A stretch of 64,000 nucleotides of DNA, taken from contig JAHCML010000003.1 of the NCBI GenBank assembly GCA_019192455.1, forward strand, positions 415,294 through 479,293, read 5' to 3'. Under the pieces are notes generated by a model. It was not told where the DNA came from and searched no databases. It saw nothing but the letters and a program-made list of their open reading frames with translations. The position numbers and the translations under genes were made by a program. This document shows, piece by piece, positions 38,533-47,239 of the stretch (the first letter of the stretch is position 1; each line of letters begins with the position of its first letter). The DNA is from Alphaproteobacteria bacterium SS10 (GTDB lineage: Bacteria; Pseudomonadota; Alphaproteobacteria; TMED2).

Positions 38533-39405
38533 ATGCCCGACGGATCAATAACGGCTGATTTGCTTCGGCCCTCTGCGGTTCTGCCGTCTGGTCCCCTGCC
38601 AAACCTGGCGGGCACGGCCGAGACTCCGCAATCTGGACCTTTCGGCATTCTAAAGCAGGCCCTAGAGGGGCTTGGGAACGCACTTCCGTCAAAGAGAGCC
38701 GTTGCACTCTCCATCGCCCTGACCAGCGTTGTGGTGCCCACCGCCGCCATGGCCTGCGATCTGCGGGCCGGTATCCCACCGGTTCCATCGAATGAGTTCT
38801 TACCGACAACCCCAGGCGTCGAGTGCATCTGGTTTGACAGCCCAGTGCTGGCTGAAACCGCACCGATTAATGAGAATACTGTAACGCGTATCTGTGCCAG
38901 GGATGGTGTTGATCGCTTCAGCCGGGGCGTGTCGCCACTGGGTGAGGGACCGCCAAGCCCAACCCCAGGTACGCCTGCCCGTGATCACTTCATCGAGCTG
39001 CACCGCGACCTCGCCAATTTAAGCTTCCGCCTAACCCGGGCGGCGCAAGCCGTGAACCCAGAGTTTGAGATGCCAGAGGGGCATTTCCGGTCCAAGCCAC
39101 TGATGCAGCAGTTGAGATCGGTGCTGTTTCCGGGTGGGCGTGCCGAGGCGTTGGAGCGTGAAACCAACGCGGTTCGATCTGTGCTTGAGGCAGCCGGGCA
39201 AGAATTGGATCCCGGCCTCTGCACCGATCTGCAAGCGGCGATGGAGCGGGCGGTCAATGGTGATCAGCTAGCCGACCGTCGTCGAAGTATCCTGCAATAT
39301 GACCAGGGCTTCGCTTCAAACCTCAACCAGCTCTACCGCGAGTGGCAGCGGGAGGAAGATCGGCGGCAGCAGCGGTCGATGCCGCCGCCTGGTCAGCGGC
39401 TCTAA
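38533..39405 (+). CDS. Unknown secreted or membrane-anchored protein
   Basis: 290 residues, family not recognised. The first 55 residues are polar and Pro-rich, then a hydrophobic stretch at about 56-73 ends in TAAMAC, which may be an internal anchor or a late signal peptide. The rest is soluble and alpha-helical in appearance, with four Cys in total after the hydrophobic stretch and a C-terminal Gln/Arg-rich REWQREEDRRQQ. The start at 38533 (MPDGSI) is uncertain; a TTG at 38506 is in frame. It converges with the EF-hand gene, 14 bases apart. Confidence 0.55.
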   Translation: MPDGSITADLLRPSAVLPSGPLPNLAGTAETPQSGPFGILKQALEGLGNALPSKRAVALSIALTSVVVPTAAMACDLRAGIPPVPSNEFLPTTPGVECIWFDSPVLAETAPINENTVTRICARDGVDRFSRGVSPLGEGPPSPTPGTPARDHFIELHRDLANLSFRLTRAAQAVNPEFEMPEGHFRSKPLMQQLRSVLFPGGRAEALERETNAVRSVLEAAGQELDPGLCTDLQAAMERAVNGDQLADRRRSILQYDQGFASNLNQLYREWQREEDRRQQRSMPPPGQRL

Positions 39406-39419
39406 GGTTACCGGTCGAC

Positions 39420-40265
39420 CTAGTGGTTTAGGAACTCATCCCGGGTGATCTGCCGGTCGTAATTGGCATCCATGGCGGCAAACTCGGCACGGACCATCCG
39501 CTCCATAGCCTCTGGCCCGTCATCCTCAACATTCTCTGCCGCTTCTAGCGCCTGGATCGTGTTGCGACAGGTCGGGCTTAGCTCGGCGAACTCATCCTCC
39601 TCATCGAACTCTTCTGAGGCCTCGGCGGCTTCCTCTGCAATGTCAGCCTCGATCATCTGCCGGAACTCGGCGATTTCAATCCGGCCATCACCGTTCATAT
39701 CGACCTCGGCGAAGAATTCGGTCCGCTCTGCCTGTTCGATGGCGATTAGCTCGGGGTAGCTCAAGCGTTGGTCGCGGTTCCGATCCATTTCGGCAAAGTC
39801 TTCCCTGATCCAGTCCATCCCCTCGGACAGTTCTTGCTGGAACTCTGCCAGGATCCGTTGGGCATCATTAGCGCAACCATTGAGGCGCCCCATGGCCTGT
39901 ATCTCCCGCGCTTCCATCAGGTGCTCCTGGCGGTGGAAGGCTTCGAACTCACCGAACACCACCTGGCCATCGAGGTTCTGATCCATCTCTGAGAACCAGA
40001 CGCGCATCTCGCTCTGGGCCTGGGCACTTGATTGCCCGCCCAGCTGCCAACCAACGGTTAGGGCCACAATCGCCGCCGCCGCAATCGCGACCGGTTGATA
40101 GCGCTGCCAGGCCGATGGTTTTGCCAGCGGGGGCGTATTGGCGGTCTCAACCCGGCTGCGGATATACTCGCTCAAGCTTTGGCCAGCATCGGCGGCATCG
40201 GATGCCCAGCGCTGCTTGGTCTCCGGTGCGACGCGGAATTCAATGGTTTCGGTTTTCTTGCTCAT
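39420..40265 (-). CDS. RHH-like N-terminus, membrane helix and four EF-hands
   Basis: 281 residues with an unusual domain order. Residues 5-40 (FRVAPETKQRW...SLSEYIRSRVE) resemble the Arc/MobC-type ribbon-helix-helix fold. Residues 57-78 form one membrane helix. The rest holds four EF-hand loops: 95-106 (DQNLDGQVVFGE), 161-172 (DRNRDQRLSYPE), 189-200 (DMNGDGRIEIAE) and 266-277 (DANYDRQITRDE), plus an acidic run at about 210-228. Two Cys (131, 233) may pair. The predicted topology puts the RHH part in the cytoplasm and the calcium sites in the periplasm. The start at 40265 has GGAGG 8 bases upstream. Function unknown. Confidence 0.8.
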   Translation of the reverse strand: MSKKTETIEFRVAPETKQRWASDAADAGQSLSEYIRSRVETANTPPLAKPSAWQRYQPVAIAAAAIVALTVGWQLGGQSSAQAQSEMRVWFSEMDQNLDGQVVFGEFEAFHRQEHLMEAREIQAMGRLNGCANDAQRILAEFQQELSEGMDWIREDFAEMDRNRDQRLSYPELIAIEQAERTEFFAEVDMNGDGRIEIAEFRQMIEADIAEEAAEASEEFDEEDEFAELSPTCRNTIQALEAAENVEDDGPEAMERMVRAEFAAMDANYDRQITRDEFLNH

Positions 40266-40528
40266 GGCCAAATCCTCCATTCGCTTAAGCGGGCAGTTGG
40301 TGCGTTGCCAATCAGGTGGCGGTTATTAGAACTGCCGTTCAAAACTGCGCCCATGAGGCCGCAGCCCGGGCCCAAGTCGCAACCATTATCGTGCCAGAAC
40401 AGCGGCAAAATTTTGTCCGGACATAAGTTTTCTGCCGGTTTGCGCCTATTGGCGGGACTTGATTTGCGATCCAGTTGGTCCTTGCTGGCGTATTGAGGTC
40501 AGTTACTTAATGGACGAGATTTGGATGC

Positions 40529-41182
40529 ATGCCCTTCACACGTTTGTTTGCCTTTGCCGCGTTGACCGCCGGCATTCTGATCGCCTTAACATGGGGGCAA
40601 GCTGCCATGGCCGCTGATGCCGGACCGGCCTATGAGGTCACCCGCACTGTCGGTGATGTGGAGTTTCGGCAGTATCAGCCATCGGTGGCTGTTCAGGTGA
40701 CGGTGGCCGCTGACCGCGAGGCATCCTCCGGCCAGGCCTTCCGTTTTCTGTTCGATTACATCCGGGGCAATAATGGTGGTGATCGGAAGATTGCCATGAC
40801 CGCGCCGGTTACCCAAACCCCGACAGCTGGTTCGGATCTTGGAACAGAGATCGCCATGACCACACCGGTCACCCAGGTGCCGGAGGCAGAGGGGTGGAGC
40901 ATGGCCTTCTTCCTGCCGCGCGAGTTCACGCCGGACACGGCACCAATCCCCAATGATGACCGAATTGAGCTGTTAACAGTACCGGGCGATGAGCGCGTCG
41001 TGCTGCGCTTCTCAGGCCGACCAACGGATGAGCGGATGGCCGAGCGCGAGGCGGAGTTGCGTGCCTTCATCGAGGCCGAGGGTGTTCAAATTGAAGAGCC
41101 GGCCATCTACGCCATCTACAACGCGCCTTTCACCCCATGGTTCCTACGCCGCAACGAGGTAATGTTCAAAATCGCTGAATAG
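40529..41182 (+). CDS. SOUL-family haem-binding protein, secreted
   Basis: 217 residues with a signal peptide (about 1-28, ending AAMAA). The body matches the SOUL/HBP fold: YEVTRTVGDVEFRQY near the start, KIAMTAPVTQTP and again EIAMTTPVTQVP (the family's paired T-P-V motif), AFFLPREFTPDTAP, and NAPFTPWFLRRNEVM at the end. SOUL proteins bind haem or porphyrins; bacterial roles are poorly defined. Periplasmic location is predicted. It lies alone, divergent from the EF-hand gene, with a 263-base region between that shows no clear promoter. Confidence 0.9.
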   Translation: MPFTRLFAFAALTAGILIALTWGQAAMAADAGPAYEVTRTVGDVEFRQYQPSVAVQVTVAADREASSGQAFRFLFDYIRGNNGGDRKIAMTAPVTQTPTAGSDLGTEIAMTTPVTQVPEAEGWSMAFFLPREFTPDTAPIPNDDRIELLTVPGDERVVLRFSGRPTDERMAEREAELRAFIEAEGVQIEEPAIYAIYNAPFTPWFLRRNEVMFKIAE

Positions 41183-41213
41183 TTGCGGTTTGGCCCTCTT
41201 GCTGCTCGCCGAG

Positions 41214-41825
41214 CTACCCGCCGAAGATGAACGCCCAGTAGGCAAAGCCGATCAGCTGGGCCGTGAGGACGAGCAGGATGCCGCCGCGAGCCCAGATGTT
41301 CTGATAGCGGCGGAATAGTGCGACGCAGAGGACGGTGAACAGGGCCGCCTCGACCGGCATGGCAATGTTTCCGAAATGCGCTGGGTCCCAGTATGAGACG
41401 GGGCTCTCGAACTTCCACATCGTGAACGGCCATAAATGCGCGTGGCCGTCATCATGATGCAGCGGAAGGTCCGTTGCGATATGCAGCAGGGCAGCGGCGG
41501 CAAATAGCCAGAGCGGCCGAAGCTTCGCGGCGACCCCAGCCGCCAACAGCGCGGCATAAAGCGGCGCGCTGTTACCGATGGCGAGGACCGATTGCCAGCT
41601 ATCAGAAAAGTACTCGACCCGGAAGATGCGCTCGTCGGTAAGCCCCTGCACTAAACGCGCATAGGCGTACAGCACGTACAAAATGGCATCTGGGGCTAGT
41701 GATCCGGCCAAAACCACCAGATGATCACGTAAGCCCGGTACTGCAACCTGATCTTGGCCTTCACCCTTTAGATCGGGGCGGCAGAGGGCAAAGAAGCCCA
41801 GGGCGATATGTGTAGGGGTGTTCAT
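41214..41825 (-). CDS. Polytopic membrane protein, YdjM-like/metal-dependent hydrolase-like
   Basis: 203 residues with about four or five hydrophobic segments. MNTPTHIALGFFAL, AGSLAPDAILYVLYA and LLHIATDLPLHHDDGHAHLWPF carry conserved His and Asp residues, like the YdjM-type putative membrane hydrolases. The His/Asp cluster in LPLHHDDGHAH could bind metal. No biochemical function is established for this family. It starts 10 bases after the YjbR-like gene stop, so the two are probably co-transcribed. Confidence 0.65.
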   Translation of the reverse strand: MNTPTHIALGFFALCRPDLKGEGQDQVAVPGLRDHLVVLAGSLAPDAILYVLYAYARLVQGLTDERIFRVEYFSDSWQSVLAIGNSAPLYAALLAAGVAAKLRPLWLFAAAALLHIATDLPLHHDDGHAHLWPFTMWKFESPVSYWDPAHFGNIAMPVEAALFTVLCVALFRRYQNIWARGGILLVLTAQLIGFAYWAFIFGG

Positions 41826-41834
41826 CTGTGCGGA

Positions 41835-42272
41835 TTAGCCATCTAGGCCATCCGGTATGGTGATGCCCAAGCCGTCTCGTTTCTTCCGGCTCAACCCTGC
41901 TGCCACCAAATAGTAGCTGCGGGTCAGATAGGCTTTGAGATCGTCATCGCTCAGACCAGGATCATCATAGTGCTGGATCCAGCTCATCCCGCGTGAGGCT
42001 AGGTAGGGGGCGGGGCGCAGGCCCGGCTGATCTTTCAGAATGTCAAAAGACAGCGGCGAGACTTTAAAGGTGAAGAAGCCATGGTCCGGTGTCGGTCGCT
42101 GATCATCACCCTTGGGTGGTTTTCCACCGGGCCAGTTCCGATAATCGGTGCCGAAGAAGCCAATGGCGAACATCTTGTCCGCTACCTTCCAAACATCGGC
42201 ACCGCCCCATTGGACCACATGGTTGGTGGCGAGCAGGGAGCCGCAGAAATCATTGAACGCTTCGGGTCGCAT
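41835..42272 (-). CDS. MmcQ/YjbR-family protein
   Basis: 145 residues. MRPEAFNDFCGSLLATNHVVQWGGADVWKVADKMFAIG and SYYLVAAGLSRKKRDGLG are typical of the MmcQ/YjbR double-wing fold, in short motifs (WGGADVWKV, FKVSP, SYYLV). Members bind DNA in some structural studies, but the cellular function is unknown. It begins 38 bases after the unknown gene at 42311-43483 and runs into the membrane gene at 41214. Confidence 0.85.
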   Translation of the reverse strand: MRPEAFNDFCGSLLATNHVVQWGGADVWKVADKMFAIGFFGTDYRNWPGGKPPKGDDQRPTPDHGFFTFKVSPLSFDILKDQPGLRPAPYLASRGMSWIQHYDDPGLSDDDLKAYLTRSYYLVAAGLSRKKRDGLGITIPDGLDG

Positions 42273-42310
42273 AAAGGCAGTTTGATGAGATCAGTGATCG
42301 AAGGCTGCGG

Positions 42311-43483
42311 TTAGCCGTAGCTCTCAAGATCATTAACTAGACGCCGCTCACGCCGGTCAATCTGTGCCTGGAATTTTGGCCAGTCAGGCCGGATCATCGG
42401 GTCATCCGAGATGGCCGCAGTTAGCCGCATCAGCTTACCCCGCTCAGGGTTTGGGTCTGGCTCACGGCTATCGAGAGGTGTGTTGCTCGCGAGTGCCCTG
42501 ATCATGTGAAGGCGTAGCGCCCCGGCCGTATCTGGGCATAGGCCAGCGGCCACCAGTTTGCTGATCACCTGCAGGAAGTTGCCACCCATGGCGGTCTTGC
42601 CGGTGAACTGACCGCGAAGAATGCCGAGGCACAGCTCAATCTGCGCGAGCAGGGAGACCTGTTGGCCCAACATCTCCCGCAGGCTCTCTGGTGACAGGAT
42701 GCAATCGGCGAACAGCTTATCGAGAATGCTAACGCCGGATGTATCACTGCTGCTCAACAACGCCACGAGGCGCTCAAGCTTGTCATTGATCGCCCGATGC
42801 TGGGTTAGATCCATACAGACGGCCGCTGTTAGCCAGTAGCCCTCACGGCCTTCGGGTGCTGCCTCGTTAACCGCTTTAGCAACGTCCTGAAACGGCGTGT
42901 CTGAGAGCTTGGGCAGGTTCTTGCCGTTCTTGGCAAAGTCCTGGGCCATCTCGGTGATCTCATCACCCCAGTTCAGGATCTGCTCTTTAGTTTCAGCAAT
43001 GACGGAGCCGTCAGCCTTGCTGCGGACCCGGGCGGCGGTGTGGGCGGCCGCCAGAACCAGACTGCCCTGCTGCTCAATCTGCCGGTGATAGGTGGCGATA
43101 TGCAGAAATTCTGTGGGGGTGAGGGCCTCGGCACCCAGATAGGGGCGCAGCTGGCGCTCCATAACCCGGCGGGCATCTAGTTTGAATAGGTCATCACGGG
43201 TCGCACAGGGCTCAACCTCATCGATGGCACCAACCTGGAACTCCGCACGGCGGAATGCTTCCGGCCGGTCGATCAGCAGGATTTCAGTCTCGGAGACAGC
43301 GCCGCTCTTTTCCGTTGTGCATTGCACGACTTTAATTGCCTCAGCTGTCTTATCGTTCTGAGACAAGGCGCGGGCCTTTGCGATCGCGTGCTCTTGCTCG
43401 GCCACATTCTCCCGCTGGCTCCATCGGCCACGGCTCAGAATCTGGATCTCATATCGGGCTTTGTTGCGTGTTCCAAACAGCAT
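42311..43483 (-). CDS. Unknown cytoplasmic helical protein
   Basis: About 390 residues from the ATG at 43483 (MLFGTRNKARYEIQIL); an in-frame start 141 bases upstream adds a low-quality leader and is less likely. The first 60 residues resemble a small alpha/beta domain (YEIQILSRGRW, then AIAKARALSQNDKTAEAIKVVQ), which may sense or bind a partner. The remainder is helical with no membrane segment and no catalytic motif that I recognise. It leads the minus-strand group with the YjbR and membrane genes, 38 bases apart. Function not assigned. Confidence 0.65.
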   Translation of the reverse strand: MLFGTRNKARYEIQILSRGRWSQRENVAEQEHAIAKARALSQNDKTAEAIKVVQCTTEKSGAVSETEILLIDRPEAFRRAEFQVGAIDEVEPCATRDDLFKLDARRVMERQLRPYLGAEALTPTEFLHIATYHRQIEQQGSLVLAAAHTAARVRSKADGSVIAETKEQILNWGDEITEMAQDFAKNGKNLPKLSDTPFQDVAKAVNEAAPEGREGYWLTAAVCMDLTQHRAINDKLERLVALLSSSDTSGVSILDKLFADCILSPESLREMLGQQVSLLAQIELCLGILRGQFTGKTAMGGNFLQVISKLVAAGLCPDTAGALRLHMIRALASNTPLDSREPDPNPERGKLMRLTAAISDDPMIRPDWPKFQAQIDRRERRLVNDLESYG

Positions 43484-43821
43484 AGGGGCAAGAATCAGTG
43501 GCCAGAATTTCTTAAGCGGCGCATTGGTGCGACGCGGGTGCCAGCTGCCTTCTGCGTTGGCGCGTGAGCATTGAACAGTATGCGAAGAGCTTATCGAGCT
43601 CAAACTAATTGCCCCATTCTGCATCGATTGTGATCAGTGCTGTGACCTAAAATCGGGACAGGTGTTTCCGGTCGTCTGGCATCACATCAATCTGCCGTGG
43701 GTTGCACCGACTGGCCAGGAGCGGTAATTTCTCGCCGGTGATGACAAGAGGCCAAGCAAAAAACGTGTGAAGTCAACGCACGATCGGCCCGATCTTTAGT
43801 GCAACCGCCCACGGAACCTGC
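43484..43821. other. Divergent intergenic region
   Basis: This 338-base gap separates the unknown minus-strand gene from aguA. If the unknown gene uses its longer start (43624), only about 200 bases are non-coding. I find no terminator, RNA gene or clear operator here; promoters for both flanking genes are presumably inside. Confidence 0.4.
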
Positions 43822-44919
43822 ATGACAGAAACGACGATTTTGAGCGGCACGCCGCGTGCTGCTGGCTTTTTCATGCCAGCGGAATGGGCACCGCATGAGC
43901 GCTGTTTCATGGCCTGGCCCACGCGTGAGAAAAGCTGGGCCAATAGTGATGGCGATATCGAAGCCGGCCGCGAGGCGGTCGCCGAGGTGGCAAAGGCCAT
44001 CTCCGCCTTCGAGCCTGTCACCATGATGTGCCGACAAGAGGATGTGGCCGACACCTCCATGATGGTGGGTAGCGGCATTGATATCCTGCCGGTTGATCTC
44101 AATGATTGCTGGACCCGGGATACGGGCCCGACCTTCCTATTGCATCCGGATGGCCGCCGTGCCGTTACTGATTGGGCCTTTAATGGCTGGGGCGGCCTGT
44201 CTGATGATTTCGACATGGATGCGGCCTTGGTTCAGGCCCTAGCGACCCGGTTTGACTGGGGTGTTTTTGAGTCGACACTGGTAACCGAGGGCGGCGCCAT
44301 TCATACCGATGGTGAGGGCACGTTGCTGGCGGTTGAGACCAGCCTTCTAGACCCAGCCCGCAACCCCGATATGGAACGCGATGCGGTTGAGCAAATGCTG
44401 CTCGACTACACCGGCGCTGAACGGGTGCTTTGGCTCTCTGAAGGGTTTGAAGAGGACGAGACCAGAGGGCATGTCGACAACATCGCCTGTTTCGCCGGGC
44501 CTGGGCATGTATTGTTAAACATGCCGAGCGATGAGGCAGACGCAAATTTCGCGATTGGCCAGGATGCCTTGTCCCGCCTGACACGCTCAGAGGATGCAAG
44601 AGGGCGCGAGGTTGAGGTGACCACCATCCCCCAGCCGAAGCCGATTTTTGAGGCCGGGCGCCGCCTTTCTGCGTCATACATCAATTTCTACCTGGCTGGC
44701 GGTGAAGATGGCGGCGGTGCGGTTGTGATGCCGAGCTTTGGCCAATCCACGGATGATGAGGCGGCAAAGCTAATCAGCGCGGCTTTCCCAGGCCGTGATC
44801 TGGTGCAGGTGCCTGCCCTCGACATTATTCGCGGCGGCGGCGGCATTCATTGCATTACGCAACAGCAGCCAGCCCTTCTGACAAATGAAACCGCCGAAAC
44901 CCCTGAAGAGAGCAGTTAA
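43822..44919 (+). CDS. aguA: Agmatine deiminase
   Basis: Hydrolyses agmatine to N-carbamoylputrescine and ammonia in polyamine synthesis or agmatine use. 365 residues of the guanidino-modifying fold. PAEWAPHERCFMAWP, NDCWTRDTGPTFL, WAFNGWGG, ETRGHVDNIACF and the active-site Cys344 in GGGGIHCITQQQP are all intact. The C-terminal tail is a short acidic extension. No aguB (carbamoylputrescine amidohydrolase) is in the window, so the next step is encoded elsewhere. Confidence 0.96.
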   Translation: MTETTILSGTPRAAGFFMPAEWAPHERCFMAWPTREKSWANSDGDIEAGREAVAEVAKAISAFEPVTMMCRQEDVADTSMMVGSGIDILPVDLNDCWTRDTGPTFLLHPDGRRAVTDWAFNGWGGLSDDFDMDAALVQALATRFDWGVFESTLVTEGGAIHTDGEGTLLAVETSLLDPARNPDMERDAVEQMLLDYTGAERVLWLSEGFEEDETRGHVDNIACFAGPGHVLLNMPSDEADANFAIGQDALSRLTRSEDARGREVEVTTIPQPKPIFEAGRRLSASYINFYLAGGEDGGGAVVMPSFGQSTDDEAAKLISAAFPGRDLVQVPALDIIRGGGGIHCITQQQPALLTNETAETPEESS

Positions 44920-45110
44920 TCAAAGCAGCGGTGGCCTGAATAAGCTTTCATTATCAACAACCAAGTTGGTCTGTGTTAGGCTAGCTTTAGCAATTTGGGC
45001 GGATCATTTGATCAACGAATGACACCCCCCAACCATCGGGATAAAGCGCAACTCTGATCGCCGAGTTCATCGGCATGATGGGACCGTTCATTCCCTGGCA
45101 GGAACGCCAG

Positions 45111-46298
45111 ATGAGTGCAGAAGAAGAGCTGCTGGCATTTTGTCGGCGCCTGATCCGAACGCAGTATAAGTATGTTGCCATTACCATTGGGTTGGCGACC
45201 TTCTCTCAGCTGCGCGGTAATTCACGCCTAATCCGCCTACAGCAGAGCCTGGTTCAGGAGATGACCAACCGTTTTCGCGGCCAGTGCTTCATCATGAACA
45301 ATGGCGATGCCGTGATCGTTGTTCGCCATGACATGATCGATAACGCGCAGTCCCTGGTCGACGAGCTTGTCACCTCGATCCTGCGCGACCCGGATGTACC
45401 GGAGAAGAAGATCAGGAAGCTGGTTGAGTCCTATGAGATCCCAGATGCCTATCCGGAGTTTCGGGAGAATACCAATCGCTACCTAAAAGGTGGTACCCAG
45501 GCGAAAATCGACCTCAGCAATGACACTGAGGAAGATGAAGAACCGGATGTTGAGCTGGATGGCCCGCTAAACGCCGCCATGTTGAGCCGGATTGAGTATC
45601 GGATTAACCGGTGTGAAATACGGCCCTTCCTGAAAAAGCAGGATGTCTTCATCAATCGCGGTCAAACCGGTTGGTGGCCAGTCTTTGAAGAGCGGTTTGT
45701 CAGCCTGGCCGATCTAAAGCGGAAGCTGTTCCCGCAGGTCATTATCCGCCCGTCGGATCCACTGTTTAACCAGCTTTGCCGACTGTTGGATGAGCGGCTC
45801 TTGCACTACCTGATGGTGGCCAAGACCCGGATTACCCATAAGATCAGCGTGAATCTGGCCCTCGATACGGTGTTCGACAGCCTGTTCGACATGTTCGCTA
45901 GCCATCTGGACGTCAAAGAGCGCGAGAATTTGGTCTTTGAGATCCATCGCGGTGAGGTGTTTCAGGATATTGCCCGCGCGGTTGAGGCAATCACCAAACT
46001 ACATCGCCTTGGTTTCGGGGTGGCAATCGATGGCATGACGCTCGATTTGCTGCCTTATGTTCGGGTGGCAAAGCTCAACACCGAACTCATCAAGATCCAC
46101 CTGTTCCGCGACCATGTTCGCCTGCTGCAGGATGATGAATGCGTGAAGGCGCTACGCCAGCTGCCGCCTGAGAAGATCGTCTTCAGCCGCTGTGACCATG
46201 AGGGGGCCATCACCGTTGGCCGCACCCTGGGCATTGAGATGTATCAGGGCTGGTTGATTGATGAGCAGGCAGCTATGAGCCAGTCAGCCAACGCTTAA
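45111..46298 (+). CDS. Degenerate EAL-domain protein with divergent N-terminal domain
   Basis: 395 residues. The C-terminal 140 residues follow the EAL fold: ENLVFEIHRGE, LHRLGFGVAIDGMTLDLLPYVRVAKLNTELIKI, and RTLGIEMYQGWLID. The catalytic ExL motif and the metal-binding DDFG are not present (IDGM stands at that site), so no phosphodiesterase activity is expected; a c-di-GMP sensor or scaffold role is possible. The N-terminus (AITIGLATFSQL, then NNGDAVIVV) may be a decayed GGDEF-like fold, less sure. I start at 45111, which has AGGA 7 bases upstream, instead of 45075. Confidence 0.72.
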   Translation: MSAEEELLAFCRRLIRTQYKYVAITIGLATFSQLRGNSRLIRLQQSLVQEMTNRFRGQCFIMNNGDAVIVVRHDMIDNAQSLVDELVTSILRDPDVPEKKIRKLVESYEIPDAYPEFRENTNRYLKGGTQAKIDLSNDTEEDEEPDVELDGPLNAAMLSRIEYRINRCEIRPFLKKQDVFINRGQTGWWPVFEERFVSLADLKRKLFPQVIIRPSDPLFNQLCRLLDERLLHYLMVAKTRITHKISVNLALDTVFDSLFDMFASHLDVKERENLVFEIHRGEVFQDIARAVEAITKLHRLGFGVAIDGMTLDLLPYVRVAKLNTELIKIHLFRDHVRLLQDDECVKALRQLPPEKIVFSRCDHEGAITVGRTLGIEMYQGWLIDEQAAMSQSANA

Positions 46299-46399
46299 GC
46301 TAGGCCTCTCTGGGCAAACGGCACCCGGCCATGCTATGCGCCCGGGTGCTATCGTGCATTCGCCAGTTTCCCCTATAGCTGCCCAAGGATACCCAGTAA

Positions 46400-47230
46400 G
46401 TGGATTTCGACGCCCAGACCATGATGGTTCTGCTGGCCGGTTTGACGGCGGCTGGACTTTTTGCAGGATTGCTCGCGGGGCTGCTTGGGGTCGGTGGTGG
46501 CATTGTCCTCGTCCCGGTTCTGTTTGAGCTTTACGGTGTTATGGGCGTGGCGGATGAGGTGCGCATGCACAGCGCGATTGGCACCTCGCTGGCGACCATT
46601 ATCGCGACCTCTATCTCCTCAATCCGTGCCCATAAGAAGCGGGGCAGCGTTGATTTTAGCATCGTGCGCGCCTGGGCACCCTTCGTCGCATTGGGTGCTG
46701 TTGCGGGTGGGGTGATTGCCAATTTCGTATCGGGTGAGGGGTTAACCGCCTTCTTTGCCTGTTTGGCGATGTTGGTTGCCATCAATATGGCGCTGGCCCC
46801 GAGCCATAAGCCATTGCGTCAGGGCCTGCCTGGACCGGTTGGTAGCGCCGGTATTGGCTCGACCATTGGCGTGGTCTCATCATTGATGGGCATTGGCGGT
46901 GGTACGCTGTCGGTACCGACGATGGTGATGTGTGCCGTCACCCCGACAACCGCAGTTGGCACCTCCTCGGCCATTGGCTTGGTCATCGCAATCTTTGGGG
47001 CCAGCAGCTTCGCCGTTAATGGCTTTGGGTCTGTTGGTCTGCCCTTCGGCTCGGTCGGTTATGTAAATCTAATCGGCTTCGCGCTGATCGTTCCCTTGAC
47101 CATGCTGGCGGCCCCTTGGGGCGCAAAGTTGGCGCACGCGCTTCCTGGGCAGCGATTGAAGCAGGTATTTGCCTGCTTCCTCCTGATCGTTGCTGTCCGT
47201 ATGATCTATGGATTGATCAACGGTAGTTAG
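46400..47230 (+). CDS. TauE/SafE-family permease
   Basis: Inner membrane protein of 276 residues with eight or so hydrophobic segments. Two copies of the family motif are seen: LAGLLGVGGGIVLVPVL near residue 27 and SLMGIGGGTLSVPTM about 160, plus HSAIGTSLATI and VGTSSAIGL. Members export sulfite, sulfoacetate or other sulfur-containing anions. It starts with GTG (46400) and has AAGGA 10 bases upstream. The Wzy-like gene follows 9 bases later, perhaps as one operon; a link between sulfur export and sulfated polysaccharide is speculative. Confidence 0.92.
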   Translation: MDFDAQTMMVLLAGLTAAGLFAGLLAGLLGVGGGIVLVPVLFELYGVMGVADEVRMHSAIGTSLATIIATSISSIRAHKKRGSVDFSIVRAWAPFVALGAVAGGVIANFVSGEGLTAFFACLAMLVAINMALAPSHKPLRQGLPGPVGSAGIGSTIGVVSSLMGIGGGTLSVPTMVMCAVTPTTAVGTSSAIGLVIAIFGASSFAVNGFGSVGLPFGSVGYVNLIGFALIVPLTMLAAPWGAKLAHALPGQRLKQVFACFLLIVAVRMIYGLINGS

Positions 47231-47239
47231 GGGTAGGCG

